From Branchiostoma floridae (lineage: Eukaryota > Chordata > Leptocardii > Amphioxiformes > Branchiostomatidae): a stretch of DNA of 62,000 bases. The translations under genes were made by a program, and so were the position numbers. Location: positions 21,258,948 through 21,320,947 of the forward strand of contig NC_049982.1 of assembly GCF_000003815.2 (NCBI RefSeq), given 5' to 3'. Below are positions 47,601 through 57,650 of this stretch, piece after piece. Position 1 is the stretch's first letter; each line of letters begins with the position of its first letter. Below the pieces are notes generated by a model, which worked only from the letters and a program-made list of their open reading frames with translations, was not told the origin of the DNA and did not search any database.

Positions 47601-48046
47601 TGTATGTTCATAATCATCCATCGTTTTTAACTGAGATGTAACGCCTACATGTTCCTCCATGTCCAGGCCTTACTGGATCGGGTTGAATGACACGGTGGTG
47701 GAGGATGTATGGCGCCACAGTGACGGGACACTTCTGGGCAGTTTCCGGCCTTTCCGCCCGTCCCGTAACACCAACAATGTGTGGAGGGACTGCGTTCTGA
47801 TGTGGCCAGCCTCTTCCTACCAGTGGCTGTACTATAACTGTAATTCTCGCAGGAACTACGTCTGCCAGAGGGGTGAGTACGGTATCAGTATCGCTAACCT
47901 TTTTAGAATGACAGCCTTTTTACAATGAGGTTTGTTTTGTAGGATTCTTTTGACTATCCTTTGGTCATGAAAGTAGTCCTTCAATCATACTCATTGGGAA
48001 TAATGTGGGCTTTTGATTTTTTTATATTTCAGCTGCAACTCCGTGA
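38671..48046 (+). CDS. Gene C: secreted propeller-EGF-CTLD mosaic protein, long EGF array
   Basis: Third paralogue, with 18 exons: 38671-38732, 39035-39288, 39884-40047, 40471-40576, 41127-41289, 41597-41727, 42059-42245, 42516-42622, 42744-42866, 43092-44774, 44975-45203, 45328-45485, 45777-45818, 45968-46081, 46256-46369, 46796-46976, 47667-47872, 48033-48046. Phases agree throughout, giving about 1345 aa with no internal stop. The order is signal peptide ([12 protein letters not shown]), acidic linker, six-bladed propeller, EGF, 14 EGFs, CTLD, hinge, two EGFs, CTLD, stop. Its 3' half is the most diverged of the three in introns and exons, and its EGF array is a different sequence type ([16 protein letters not shown]). 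It is likely a secreted binding or matrix protein. A role in innate recognition is only a guess from the CTLD and EGF content. Confidence 0.85.
39035..39288 (+). CDS. Gene C exon 2: acidic Ala-rich linker
   Basis: Same exon as 18577-18830 in B, starting after TTTGTCAG and beginning [13 protein letters not shown] few residues differ from B near the end ([13 protein letters not shown] for [13 protein letters not shown]). Confidence 0.7.
39884..42622 (+). CDS. Gene C exons 3-8: six-bladed LDLR class B propeller
   Basis: Propeller exons at 39884-40047, 40471-40576, 41127-41289, 41597-41727, 42059-42245 and 42516-42622. Motifs are [24 protein letters not shown] (Asp-Ala where A and B have Asp-Thr), MYWTDWG, LYWCHGG and LYWTAWN. 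The six blades and the closing segment are intact. Introns 2-4 are nearly the same as in B and include the same palindromic MITE in intron 4. Confidence 0.88.
40862..41070. mobile_element. Palindromic MITE in intron 4 of gene C
   Basis: Copy of the element at 20401-20609, at the same intron position and nearly identical in sequence. It therefore inserted before B and C 5' halves separated. Confidence 0.75.
42744..42866 (+). CDS. Gene C exon 9: LDLR-type EGF
   Basis: Six-cysteine EGF ([25 protein letters not shown]) that caps the propeller. It has the same protein sequence as in B over the visible core. Confidence 0.88.
43092..44774 (+). CDS. Gene C exon 10: array of 14 EGF domains
   Basis: A 1683-nt exon. 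The first EGF spans 165 nt and has eight cysteines (CHPNPC, then [12 protein letters not shown]). Thirteen 114-nt units then run from 43259 to 44740. Cys1-Cys2 segments are CVSNPC, CAPNPC (nine), CEPNPC, CNPNPC and CASRPC. Most linkers read TNDDDC. The last two units ([20 protein letters not shown]) are A-like. The middle units are almost identical at DNA level, a sign of recent amplification or gene conversion. It ends [14 protein letters not shown]. Confidence 0.93.
44975..45485 (+). CDS. Gene C exons 11-12: C-type lectin-like domain 1
   Basis: Exons 44975-45203 and 45328-45485. The domain matches A and B except for several substitutions ([20 protein letters not shown] for [19 protein letters not shown] for [13 protein letters not shown]). 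It has the same lack of canonical EPN and WND motifs. Confidence 0.88.
45777..46369 (+). CDS. Gene C exons 13-15: Pro/Thr hinge and two EGF domains
   Basis: Exon 45777-45818 encodes [14 protein letters not shown]. Exon 45968-46081 encodes an EGF with CEPDTC and [10 protein letters not shown]. Exon 46256-46369 encodes an EGF with CDPNPC and [10 protein letters not shown]. The Leu-to-Thr change in the first EGF creates a match to the O-GlcNAc (EOGT) consensus that A and B lack at this place. Confidence 0.88.
46796..48046 (+). CDS. Gene C exons 16-18: C-type lectin-like domain 2 and stop
   Basis: Exons 46796-46976 and 47667-47872 encode CTLD2 ([42 protein letters not shown]). The last exon adds AATP and TGA. 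All cysteines are kept in spite of many substitutions relative to A and B, which suggests purifying selection on the fold. Confidence 0.87.
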
Positions 48047-50340
48047 GCTGACGATGGACTGACCAACAGCCGAGAAAACTCACAAGATACATAAGATGGC
48101 TTTTTTTTATTCATAATTGAGATGAATAGAACAGATGATGATATCTAGACGATTATCACGGATAGGGAAGTTCATGTGTTTGTCTACATTAAAGAAACAT
48201 GATATACAATAGCCGACTTCAAAGCATTGATATAAGTTTACACAAAATATAATCATATTGGGTGATAGGAAACAAAAAGTTTGGTGAAATTGTCTCTGCG
48301 AATTTTAGTTAGGAAGATATTATTGCATAAATTAGGGCAACGTGCAGTGGTATGAAGTCATCTGAAGTGCCCAACAGAAGCTCTGATAACATTTGTAGAT
48401 ACGATAGTGGTGAAAATTAAATGTTATTGAGGTTAGAACACTATTTCAATGAACTATCTGTATTGCTATCTTTATTTTATTGTGATAGTCTAAATGTTGA
48501 AATGGTAAAAAGTATGGTATTAAGATAGGTTTATCTTCATTTGCATTATCATGATCATATCATTCTTGGAATTTAGATCACAACATGATATGAATGTAGA
48601 GTTTGAATAGAGTTTCAATATTCTTATTAGATGCCGCGTTGAACGTTCGCTCATGGTATTGCTAGATATTCCATGGCAAAATAGAAAGGACATGGCGTCA
48701 TTATTGTAGATAGAAGAACGATTATACATTTTGACAAAAACTCTTACTTGCAGCTGCTTTTCTTCGATTTCTCGTTTCTTGGAATGTGGTTCTTTATGTG
48801 AATGTATCTCAAGTTATCTTAAGTATGTAAATTTTCTATAAGTAGGTGCTTACTGTTTGTTGATATTTTGGTGTCAAATTGGAATAAAATCTACTTTCTA
48901 AAGGGGATATATTTGAGTTCTATCTTTATAAGTCTGGTCCATTTCTCTAGTGCATTCATACTTCCCCATACTATGACCAATCAGTTTCTCCCATGACATT
49001 GTCATATGGGTGGGGACTCTATGATTTAAATGTCACTAGTTAATAAGCGATTGTTTGTTTCTTTTCGGTAAACATCATGCTAGACCATTGACCGCACAGA
49101 AACACACAGTAAAATGGTAGGTCCCCTCGTACCTATTTCTGGAACTTCATTCCAAATCTATAAGATTGAGTTGTTAGCATATATTTATTCTCAATTGCCA
49201 AAATCTAAGGCCGAATTGGAAATTCTAAGGTCTCTTTGACAAATGCAAAATTTTACGTTTTTGCGTTAGCACTAGTCTAAGGCCTTAATCGTAAGGACGT
49301 TATAAACGCCAAACCGGCTGTCGACCGTCCAATTAGAGACCGGACAACTTGTACTTTAACTACCCTTCAGGTGTGAAACATCTTGAACTAGGATTATAGT
49401 TTGGACTCCTCTAGATCTAGTTGTCCTCCAATTTCAAATGCCTCAAAACGTTTCACGAATCTCACCACTATATATTAGCCGTTTAAGTGCTTGAGAAGCA
49501 CTGATCAATAAATGGATACATGTATCTACAAACCGGGCAAGATCAAGACGTACCAAGACCTCCATCACTGAGCAATTTTGTGGAATATTTCGTTTCCATC
49601 TGTGTTATGTCACTATGTTACAGTGGAGTCCACCGCGCCACCAAGTATTACTCCGTTCAGGACCGTGGAGTTTATTATGAAATGTGTGCACAACATCTCC
49701 ACGACTCTGTACAATTGTTCTGTTAATAGTTCTTAGAGTTCAGCATTGAAGGTGTACACTGTCCCATGCCAGGTGTGGTATCCACCTTTCTTTTGTTTTT
49801 AAGCTACGGAACCATGTTTTATCACCTACCCATTTACATGAATTATATATTTTTCACTATCGCAATCATTTCGTTGATTTTTCCATGTGCATATCATTAT
49901 CAGTTAATCGCTGTGTCCTATAGATACCTAACATGTCTTGTGGTAAATGAAAACATCGTAATAAGATAGGCTGAATTTTGTTTTTAAAATGAAAGTAGCG
50001 TGGCCTGGAAACCCTTGTGAGATTCTTAAGAAATCTAAAGCAATGCCTGGTTTTCTGTATGGATGGATTGCGTCGCTTGGCGGTCATTGACCGACAGTTA
50101 CCGGGCAGGTACAGGATTTGAATTTGCTGACGTACAGAGCCACGCAGTACTATTCAATGGTGTGGACAATTCCTTTTTTGTCTTTGTTGGACGGGTTTAT
50201 ATTTGCATGTAATATTGACCCAAACAGCCAAAAACATAATAAACTAGTATGTAAACACAAATAGTCAGAAGCCCGGTGCGGTCCCGTGTATCTAGTACGT
50301 CTCATAGAAATTGTGCATCTTCGAAGCTTCCCTAAGTATC
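48047..50340. other. 3' flank of gene C and partial spacer copy
   Basis: Sequence homologous to the spacers after A and B, but clearly more diverged. It includes a probable poly(A) signal AATAAA (48883-48888), one GTGGAGTTTAT unit (49615-49705) and one 330-bp unit (50050-50340). Homology stops near 50336 (after ATCTTCGAAGCTTCCC), which marks the right edge of the duplicated unit. Confidence 0.6.
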
Positions 50341-50412
50341 GACTGAATTCAAGTTTCCTAACGTCTTCTGTTGGGTCCTGTCGAACGCCATATCGAACAA
50401 ATAGAACACCTT

Positions 50413-50493
50413 GTTCTATTTCGAACATCTCCGTCAAAAACTGCCCCATTGGACAGAAATGGCTATTTTTGACGGAGGTGTTCGAAATAGAAC
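50413..50493. repeat. Hairpin with 28-bp arms
   Basis: GTTCTATTTCGAACATCTCC onward (50413-50440) is the inverted copy of 50466-50493, with one mismatch and a 25-bp loop. It may be the core of a small palindromic transposon. It lies about 75 bp right of the break in spacer homology. Confidence 0.8.
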
Positions 50494-50933
50494 CATGATC
50501 GAACAGGGGGCGGGGTTTTGGGATCGGTCCATTGTATCTCATCCTTAGCTACCCTTGTCAATCAATGAGATCCTTTGGCTGAAAACGCTTTTAAAAATAA
50601 CAACACAGGAGCATGGTTTTAAAGTAGTCCAGTTTTAGTCACCTTTCATATTGAAACATTCACCACCATTCCCTTGCTTAATGAGACGTGCACGTCTGGG
50701 AATTCTTATCAAACTTTATTTAATGTTATCTTAAATGTTATTCAATTGATAATCACCCAAATTGCCCTGCTGGTATTAGTAACGAAATGCGATGAATCAA
50801 CGGTGAAAAGATTGTTTCAAACTTTGTTTTTATTTGTTGTATTTCCTCGGTTGGTCTTGCGTTTTTATGATGATAAAGTCTTTCACACAAGCATGAGGAA
50901 TTTACCTGCCGGCGTTTCGGTACCTGTGTTGCC

Positions 50934-51093
50934 TAATCTCCAGGCAGATTTACCAGTGGCATAAGATAGAATCAAAGCTGGCCAAAGGGAGTCATCAGCC
51001 ACTGATAGCGAAGCACACCGCTAGGCCGACTTCACTCCTCTGGCAGCTTTAGACACTACATCTTATGCTACCGCAGAATCTGCTTGGAGATTA
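50934..51093. mobile_element. MITE, family with GGAGATTA ends
   Basis: Terminal inverted repeats: TAATCTCCAGGCAGATTTAC at the left, and the reverse complement of AGAATCTGCTTGGAGATTA at the right. It has the internal GGCATAAGAT / ATCTTATGC pair that is shared with the copies at 51745-54022 and 54938-55110. Confidence 0.75.
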
Positions 51094-51547
51094 CTGTTGC
51101 CTCCCTCAGGGCAATGGTATCAGGGTGTACTTCTCACTGCTAGGTTTGCCTTTATTGTCTCGAGAAACGTAGCAGAAGTACCAGGAAAACAGGTAAACAC
51201 CTCTTCGTGTATCAAAGCCTTTATCGTCTATTTATGTACCAACACAATGAAACTATCCCTGCATGCAATTCTGCATGCAAACAGGCGTGGAGCTGTGGTA
51301 GTCTGTGGAATGCAAACTCCACTATCCTTTCAGCCCATACCGGGGGGTAGTCCCTGGCGCCTCTCCATCTCCAGCTCCTGCAGGTCTGTTAGGACAAAGG
51401 AAGAAATGCCAGAGATGTAAGAAATGCTATTTTTTTTATTTTTTTGCATTTGGACAGACGAGGACAATGTGGCACTGCACTCAAGTTTTGTAACTTATAT
51501 CAACAGTGCCACATACACGGTACAGACAGAAGGTAAAGATAGTCTTT

Positions 51548-51716
51548 TACCTCCCCGACCGAAGTCGGGTACCCATTTTTACACCTGGGTGTAGTGATGA
51601 AGGTTGTGTAAAGTGCTTTTCCCAAGGGCACAACGTCGGGGGCACGGTGGGGATCGAACTCAGAACCTCTAGATTCCGAGCCGAACGCTCTACCAGTTAC
51701 GCCACGCCCGACGCCA
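51548..51716 (-). mobile_element. tRNA-derived SINE (minus strand)
   Basis: On the minus strand the head reads GGCGTGGCGTAACTGGTAGA (A-box-like) and later GGTTCTGAGTTCGATCC (B-box-like), about the spacing of a tRNA promoter. The body that follows contains GTGCCCTTGGGAAAAGCACT and TACCCGACTTCGGTCGGG. The T and anticodon stems do not pair well, so it is a SINE and not a tRNA gene. Confidence 0.7.
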
Positions 51717-51744
51717 CAAAATACTAATTGCTACGTACGTGGCA

Positions 51745-54022
51745 TCAGACGGTATCATAAGCTGGCAAAGGACCGTAGACGGCCTTGGAGTGTTCGGTGG
51801 CCAATGAACACTCATATGCTTCCTTTGCCACTGAGCTTATGATACCACTACACGAAAAAGCGAATATCTGGGTCGAATACTCCTGCATATAAACCCAGAT
51901 ATTCAAAATATGTGGCCGATAACGGGTATATGCCGTCCGCACACTTGGTATAGACGGACCTGCATATGACCCGGAGATTCACAACTATTAGTGTGCGGGA
52001 CATATGGAGGCCGATAATGCCTGCATATGTGCCTGGCCATCCCGGTGCATGTCCCGCCCATGTCCGCTCATCCGCCCCAAATTTCCTGCATATGCCTGCC
52101 TATTCGGGACATGCACCCTTGTTAGCACCTAATTATCACCTAATTATCTCACCCTGGCCTCGACTAGAGCACCCTTTGTCATTGAAAGCAGCTTTGTTTT
52201 ACTACCCTGCCCTACCTAGGATCCCCCCTCCCTGTAGTGTGTTTATTTTGCTTTTATTCTTTCTGAATGGTGAATGAATTTTCTTTATTTTTTCAAAGTA
52301 TTTCTGGACAGTAGACTGTCCTGACGATTTCCTCCATATATTATGTGCTAGGATAGGAATGATGCTCCTTTTACGTCTTGTGAAGTTCTGCATTCCCGCT
52401 ATCATACATTCTGTTGTCCACCCGTCTTCTGCACAGACTTTTGTTAGTCAGGAGCACAGCTGCGGCAAAATTTCTAAACGTGAACGTGAAGATTTGTGGT
52501 AACCATTGATCCATCGCGACACGGGTGGGCAGCCTCCACTGTCCACGGGGCCGAAGCAGAAATCACCCGAGCCAACCACGGCCTCCGGCAGCAACTTTTA
52601 AGCCAGTCCTACATGGCGACGTGTGACGTAGTCTCAAACCGTCCGCAAAATCACAACCGGGCATGTCAGTCGTACCCCACCGTACTCTACAGCGCCTGCC
52701 CGCGCGTAAGGCTGGATACTAGCTATAAAATTACAGTTGTTTAAAATTCCAAGCAGAATCCAATCCTTCCAGCGTAGGCAGTTCAAATTCCACGCGGCAA
52801 GATGTTGTTTAGTCTCGAGGTCGTATCATTCTAAATCCCTCAGTGTTCACTGACGTTGTCTGCCGTGCATGCAGATATCCAGCTATCGGGATCCGTTGCG
52901 TAAAAGCGCAACCTCACAGAAAGAAGTCTAGCTCTGAAATGCCAACTGTAAAATTTGAAAATGTTGACATGTGTGTTGATTGGTCCTTATTTTCAAACAC
53001 CTACATGCTGTGTGAAATACAATTGGCTAGTTCTGATGAGTATTTGCATACAGACAGACACAATAGGTCGGGAGGTCCACTGTAGCTAAATTCAGCTTTT
53101 GTCACCTGGCCAGTTCACAGTCAAACAATACCCACAAGGAACTAGGTGAAAATTTGTTACTGTAATTGTTAATGATTTCATACATCAGTCTGGTAACAAA
53201 CATATTGTTGTTGCAACAAGCATTATCCACAAGGATAAAAACGAATGAAGGCTTCCAATGCGAGCGTGGGTATATCATATACGCCATGTTTTCTTTTGTT
53301 TCAAAAGCACAACATTGGTCTTTAGACTGAAGCGGCCGTTTCATTGATAAGCTTAGGGCGTAAAATGACTACCCCACCATAGAATGGTGGAGAATGTTAT
53401 CATCAAACGTGTTAGATTTTACTTAGAATGTCCATTTCTGGTATACGATGCCCTCAAAGTTATTTTTAGTGTTCGTTCTAGATAACAATTCATTGGAAAA
53501 CGATGATACGCGCCATTCGTGCGTAGGCCTTTCTTTGTTCTTGTAAAACAATGCATTCGTTTATATCAGGCGTTTGTGAGTTTTGTTGACTGAAAATGCC
53601 AGACAAGTCAATAAACATCCGCTTGGAGAGTACTTTTATGTAAAGCGGATGTCCTTTACCAATCTTACTCAAACCTATTCTTATGACAAAGCATCATTAC
53701 GTCTATCAATTCACACACAAGATGGTCTCTTGTTTGGCATTACTCAAGACGTGAGCAGGGGCCGCATATCCCCATACATGTCTAATTACCGGATGTGCAG
53801 GCATAAGCGGTAATATGCAGGACCCGCGCTTGTCATAACAGGATATGACTGCACATGCCCCGGATACACCAGGTTTCACGGGACATATGCAACCCCAAAA
53901 ACGACCGGATATTCAAGTTTTCGTGTAGTGTACCATCTTATGCCACCGTAGGTTCTGCTGGAAGATTACATGAATTCGTCAGTGCGCGCGTTAACCTGGA
54001 CTAGGATCTGCTTGGAGATTAC
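51745..54022. mobile_element. MITE of the GGAGATTA family, split by a CACTA transposon
   Basis: The left part (51745-51845: GCATCAGACGGTATCATAAG to GAGCTTATGATAC) and the right part (53931 onward: TACCATCTTATGCCACCGTA) together match the intact MITE at 54938-55110. The CACTA element sits between them. Confidence 0.7.
51846..53930. mobile_element. CACTA-type (EnSpm) transposon, non-autonomous, 2085 bp
   Basis: Ends are CACTACACGAAAA (51846) and its inverted copy TTTTCGTGTAGTG (ending 53930), extended by a similar AATATC(C/T)GG. The flanking duplication is TAC (51843-51845 and 53931-53933). CACTA ends and a 3-bp duplication are the hallmarks of the EnSpm superfamily. Both subterminal zones are rich in short GCATATG and TGCAGG motifs, as expected for transposase-binding repeats. 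No transposase frame is visible inside. Confidence 0.85.
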
Positions 54023-54510
54023 AATTCCTGTAGAACTCAGAGAATTAATGCCAATCAGGATACATCTATACATATGTATATATACTGTCAGGCTTGACAA
54101 TGTAAAATGCGATCACGTGCAGGTGCTTAAACTAGGTCAAACAAAACAAAGAAATACTAATTGCAAGCGGATTTGAGACAAAAGGAAAATAGACAATGAT
54201 CTACGATATTGAAGTCAAAAACAGTTAAACGACATTGTGCGAAAGAACATCATGTCACCTTTGAAGTTATGACGTAATTTATCCAAGAAATACTGTTGTT
54301 TTTGTTGAAACTCCAGACCCCCCCCCCCCCCCCAAACACACACACACACACATACAAGTACAAAATGTATGTGGAGTGGTCGGACTCGGAGGAGGTCGGA
54401 GAGAGGGCAGCGGGAGAAAGTCTGAGAGGGACTACTGCTGTGAGGCAAGGACGTGAATATTAACAAGTGGAAACCGATATAATAAATACATCACAACTAA
54501 GTAAACGCAC

Positions 54511-55268
54511 CTCGGTTCTCCTCGGCCTCCATCTCTCGCAACTCCATTTCCATGAGGTTTTCTGTTGGGACAAGAGATAAGATACAGGAGACGTTAAAAA
54601 CACTGAAAGCAACCCGAGACAGACACATTTGAGATTTACGCCAATCAAACATTAGTGTACAGCATACAATGTGTACGCCATAGCTGTGCTGCCTAGCGTC
54701 TGCCTAGCATGCAGTCACAAAACACGTTGCAGCACAAACGTACATGTGATCTGGTGGGTAGTGTTGTTGACAATGGTTTGGTTTGATACAGATCTCCATT
54801 AGTGACTGATATGTCACTATAATGGGAAAAACAAAAAGAGTACTAGCTAGTTTCCTTTTTGAGAAAGGATCAACCAAATGTGTCCAGATATGTAGCTTGT
54901 TTTCTTCAGGACAAACCTGGTGTTTTACACCTTAAAGGTAACCTCCAAGCAGATCCTACGGTAGCATAAGACAGTATCAAAAGCAGCCGGAGGAGTGACG
55001 CCGGCTTAGGAGTGTGTTTTGCTACATGGCAAATGAACACCTCTTGGCTAACTATACTCCTTGGCCAGTTTGGTACTATCTTATGCCATTGTAGGATCTG
55101 CTTGCATTACTGGATCTGTGATACAAATAAAAACGTACCTTTCAGCCCGGCCACCAAGTCTTCTATATCAGACAGCAGCTCCTCCTCACGCCGTGAAGGC
55201 ACGGCCGCGACCAGCACCACACAGCACAGGAAAAGAACACCACACAAGGCCAGCTTCATCTTCGAACT
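54511..55268 (-). CDS. Small secreted peptide gene (partial model, minus strand)
   Basis: The exon at 55139-55268 starts after a good acceptor (TTCATTCTTCAG) and has its ATG at 55259. It encodes MKLALCGVLFLCCVVLVAAV, a clear signal peptide, then PSRREEELLSDIEDLVAGLK. The donor is AAAG|GTACGT. A second exon at 54511-54561 (acceptor CCCAACAG, donor CGAG|GTGCGT) keeps phase and adds ENLMEMELREMEAEENR. Both exons end in phase 1. The rest of the gene would lie at lower coordinates; I found no convincing third exon, and an old transposon is inserted nearby. The acidic, dibasic-containing start resembles the pro-region of a small secreted peptide, but I do not recognise a family. Confidence 0.55.
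54938..55110. mobile_element. MITE, intact copy of the GGAGATTA family
   Basis: Left end GGTAACCTCCAAGCAGATCC, right end GTAGGATCTGCTTGC. Internal AGCATAAGACAGTATC pairs with GGTACTATCTTATGC. It lies in the intron of the small minus-strand peptide gene. Confidence 0.7.
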
Positions 55269-55584
55269 CTGAAGAATGAAATCCAAACAAAACTTCCAAG
55301 TTACAAACGATTCAGTCATATATACATGTGTGACGTCATGGTCGGGCGCTTGGGTCGCATTAAATCGATCCTGAGTTAAACATAACGATGCACGTATAGT
55401 TTTAGATAAAATACAAATGAAAATAAAAATAAAATGTTTGACCAGTTTGAGCACTGAAAGAACAAACGGGTGAAAGCGCTGTAGCCGGCCGGAATGCACC
55501 CCTAGTCAGAACGCACCCGAGTAAACTGTGGCCAGATCGCCTAGGGCAAGCAAGGAAAGTCGGGATGTAGGATGTAGAAGAACA

Positions 55585-55800
55585 CAAAGAACTCATTCAC
55601 ACACCGCAATTATGAAGATAATTACAGATAATCATTGCTCTGGGCTCAGTACCCACACAAAGACTCATTGACACACTGTAATTATGAAGATGATTACAGA
55701 TAATCATTGCTCTGGGCTGGTAATCACTTACTACATACACAAAGACTCATTGACACATCGCAGTTATAAAGTTGACTACAGATAATCATTGACCTGGGCC
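55585..55800. repeat. Three tandem units of about 75-85 bp
   Basis: Each unit holds CACAAAGA(A)CTCATT(C/G)ACACA, AATTATGAAGAT and TACAGATAATCATTG(C/A)(T/C)CTGGGC. It lies upstream of the minus-strand exon at 55139-55268. Confidence 0.85.
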
Positions 55801-55824
55801 AGCTCGGACCATTACAAACTCGGC

Positions 55825-56052
55825 GCAAACTATGTAGCCTCTACCAGGCACCGTGGTTTGATGGTCTAATTGTCGAAATTGGACAAATAGAGTCACCGTA
55901 CGCTAGGGGAGTCAGCCGGCCGAGAAGGTCCGTGGTTTGGAGAATGTCCCTACTTGGCCGGCTGACTCCCCAAGCGTACTATTTACTCTATTTGACCAAT
56001 TTCTACAATTAGACCACCAAACCACGAAGCCTGGTAGAGGCTACAAACTATG
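55825..56052. mobile_element. Foldback MITE with 9-bp target duplication (Mutator-like)
   Basis: Long inverted arms begin TAGCCTCTACCAGGC and end in GCCTGGTAGAGGCTA. The flanking direct repeat is CAAACTATG on both sides. Arms of about 90 bp include GGGGAGTCAGCCGGCC and its inverse. There is no coding sequence. Confidence 0.85.
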
Positions 56053-56159
56053 GTCAAGACAACTGACAACCCCAACACTTCCGTTTTTGTGGAACTATTT
56101 CCCTACACGGTCGATTCACAGCCCAAATAAAACAGCAAATATTTTAGACGTCGTCAGCT

Positions 56160-57376
56160 AATTTTTTTAATTCTTTTTTTTATGGTTCTCCTGTCGACTC
56201 GACAGATGAGCAGGCAGACAGGCATTTTTACCTGTTTTGCCTGACCTGCACATGACTTTTTCTGGTGAAGGAGGGGTTGTGCAATTCCTTCTCCACCCTC
56301 TCGTCTACTAGAGCACTAAGTCTCACAGGGACACAACTGTATGTCATGTGTGAGACGGCTTCAGCAGATGCAGCTTTGTTATTCGGAGTATCCGTCTCCT
56401 AGGAGGACTTCAGACCAAAGATGTAAGGAGTTCCTCCTACTCCTGATCGTGCGACTCGTGTGTCATGGCGGGTGTGTCATGCCCGAACATGCCCCTAAGC
56501 CTGTCTCGGCCAACTAATAGCCATATCTGTTAATGCTGTTTTTTACGCGTGTTCCTTGCCAGACAGAAGACCATTCTCATTTGTGGTGCGTATGTTGTAC
56601 TATCTCAAACTGGGTGCATTTGCATACTTCGGATAGTCGTTCGAATTCATGTGTGGTAACATTCGTCTTGTTATAGAAAATGTGGTTTGTGGTCCATTTG
56701 TCTTGTTATAGAAAATATTTCATGCTTTCGATTCTTGTTCTTGTGTAAATACTGGGTAACACCCCTTAGTGTTGGGGCAATCCACCCAGGGCGCAGTACT
56801 ACTGTTTTATTGGCCGTTCCTCAGGTGTTGTAACACCTCTTTCTTGAACTTAACAGGATTGGCTTGAAGGGTGGCTGAATATGGTAGATTATTCCAGTCG
56901 ATAATAGTTCTTGGGAAATATGAGTATTTGAGACAATCATTATTGGTCTTGATGAGTTTGTATGAGTTTGGGTGATTATGTCGAGATTACCTTGGGTTCA
57001 GCTGCAAATAGGAATCGACCGGCAGGGCTAGGAGACTTTGTCTAGATTTCTGAAGAATTGTAAGTCGATTGCTTTGGGTGGCCCATAAAATGTAGAAGGA
57101 CTGGGGCGGTAAGTGTTCGACAGTGGTTTCCAGTGAGCAACATATCGTCCGAGCTCGAACATTCAGTACTAGAAATCCAGTGCTGAATCCAGTGCCGTCC
57201 AAGCACTGGAAACAAGTGATTAAAAAGGGGGCGAAGCTTTCGTAGTTTTGTTTTTATGCTTCCTTTCGGCAGTTAGTTCGGTCAAAGTCTGCTTGTAAAC
57301 TTTTCCAACATCAAAAATGAGCGACAACCTACGGCGAATGTGACGTGCCGTGAATACCGCTCGAAGCCTGTTGACT
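56160..57376. other. Sequence with no gene seen
   Basis: The stretch 56860-57180 has an arrangement (GAAGGGTGGCTGAATATGG, TTCCAGTCGATAATAG) that suggests a decayed retroelement on the minus strand, but I cannot place it in a family. Confidence 0.3.
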
Positions 57377-57650
57377 ATTAACCTGGAATCCAGTCCCTAC
57401 ATGGCTTGGGCGGCCTACGTAGCTACTGTAGGCTCTCTACGGGGCAGATAAAGCTTTCTGTCGCCGGGGTGATCGTCTGCACCCGGTAGATTGTTCACGC
57501 GGGAGGATTTTGCCCGTAGGATGGCTAATTTAATCTCCACCGTGCAAAACTCATACCGGGAGTGAAAGATTACCCCGGCGGCAGAAAGCTGCTCTTGTCC
57601 CGAAGGTAGCCCAGCCAATCCACGGTAGACTGAATTCCAGGTAATTTGAC
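57377..57650. mobile_element. MITE with inverted ends ACCTGGAATCCAGT
   Basis: The left end ACCTGGAATCCAGTCCCTAC and the right end GGTAGACTGAATTCCAGGTA are inverted copies. Inner arms AGCTTTCTGTCGCCGGGGT (about 57450) and ACCCCGGCGGCAGAAAGCT (about 57573) also pair. Imperfect flanking repeats TTGACTATT and TTGACTGTT may be a 9-bp duplication. Confidence 0.75.

Noticed and set aside
51600-51716. tRNA gene on the minus strand
   Set aside because: A and B box-like motifs are present, but the anticodon and T stems do not pair and SINE body sequence follows, so it is annotated as a SINE.
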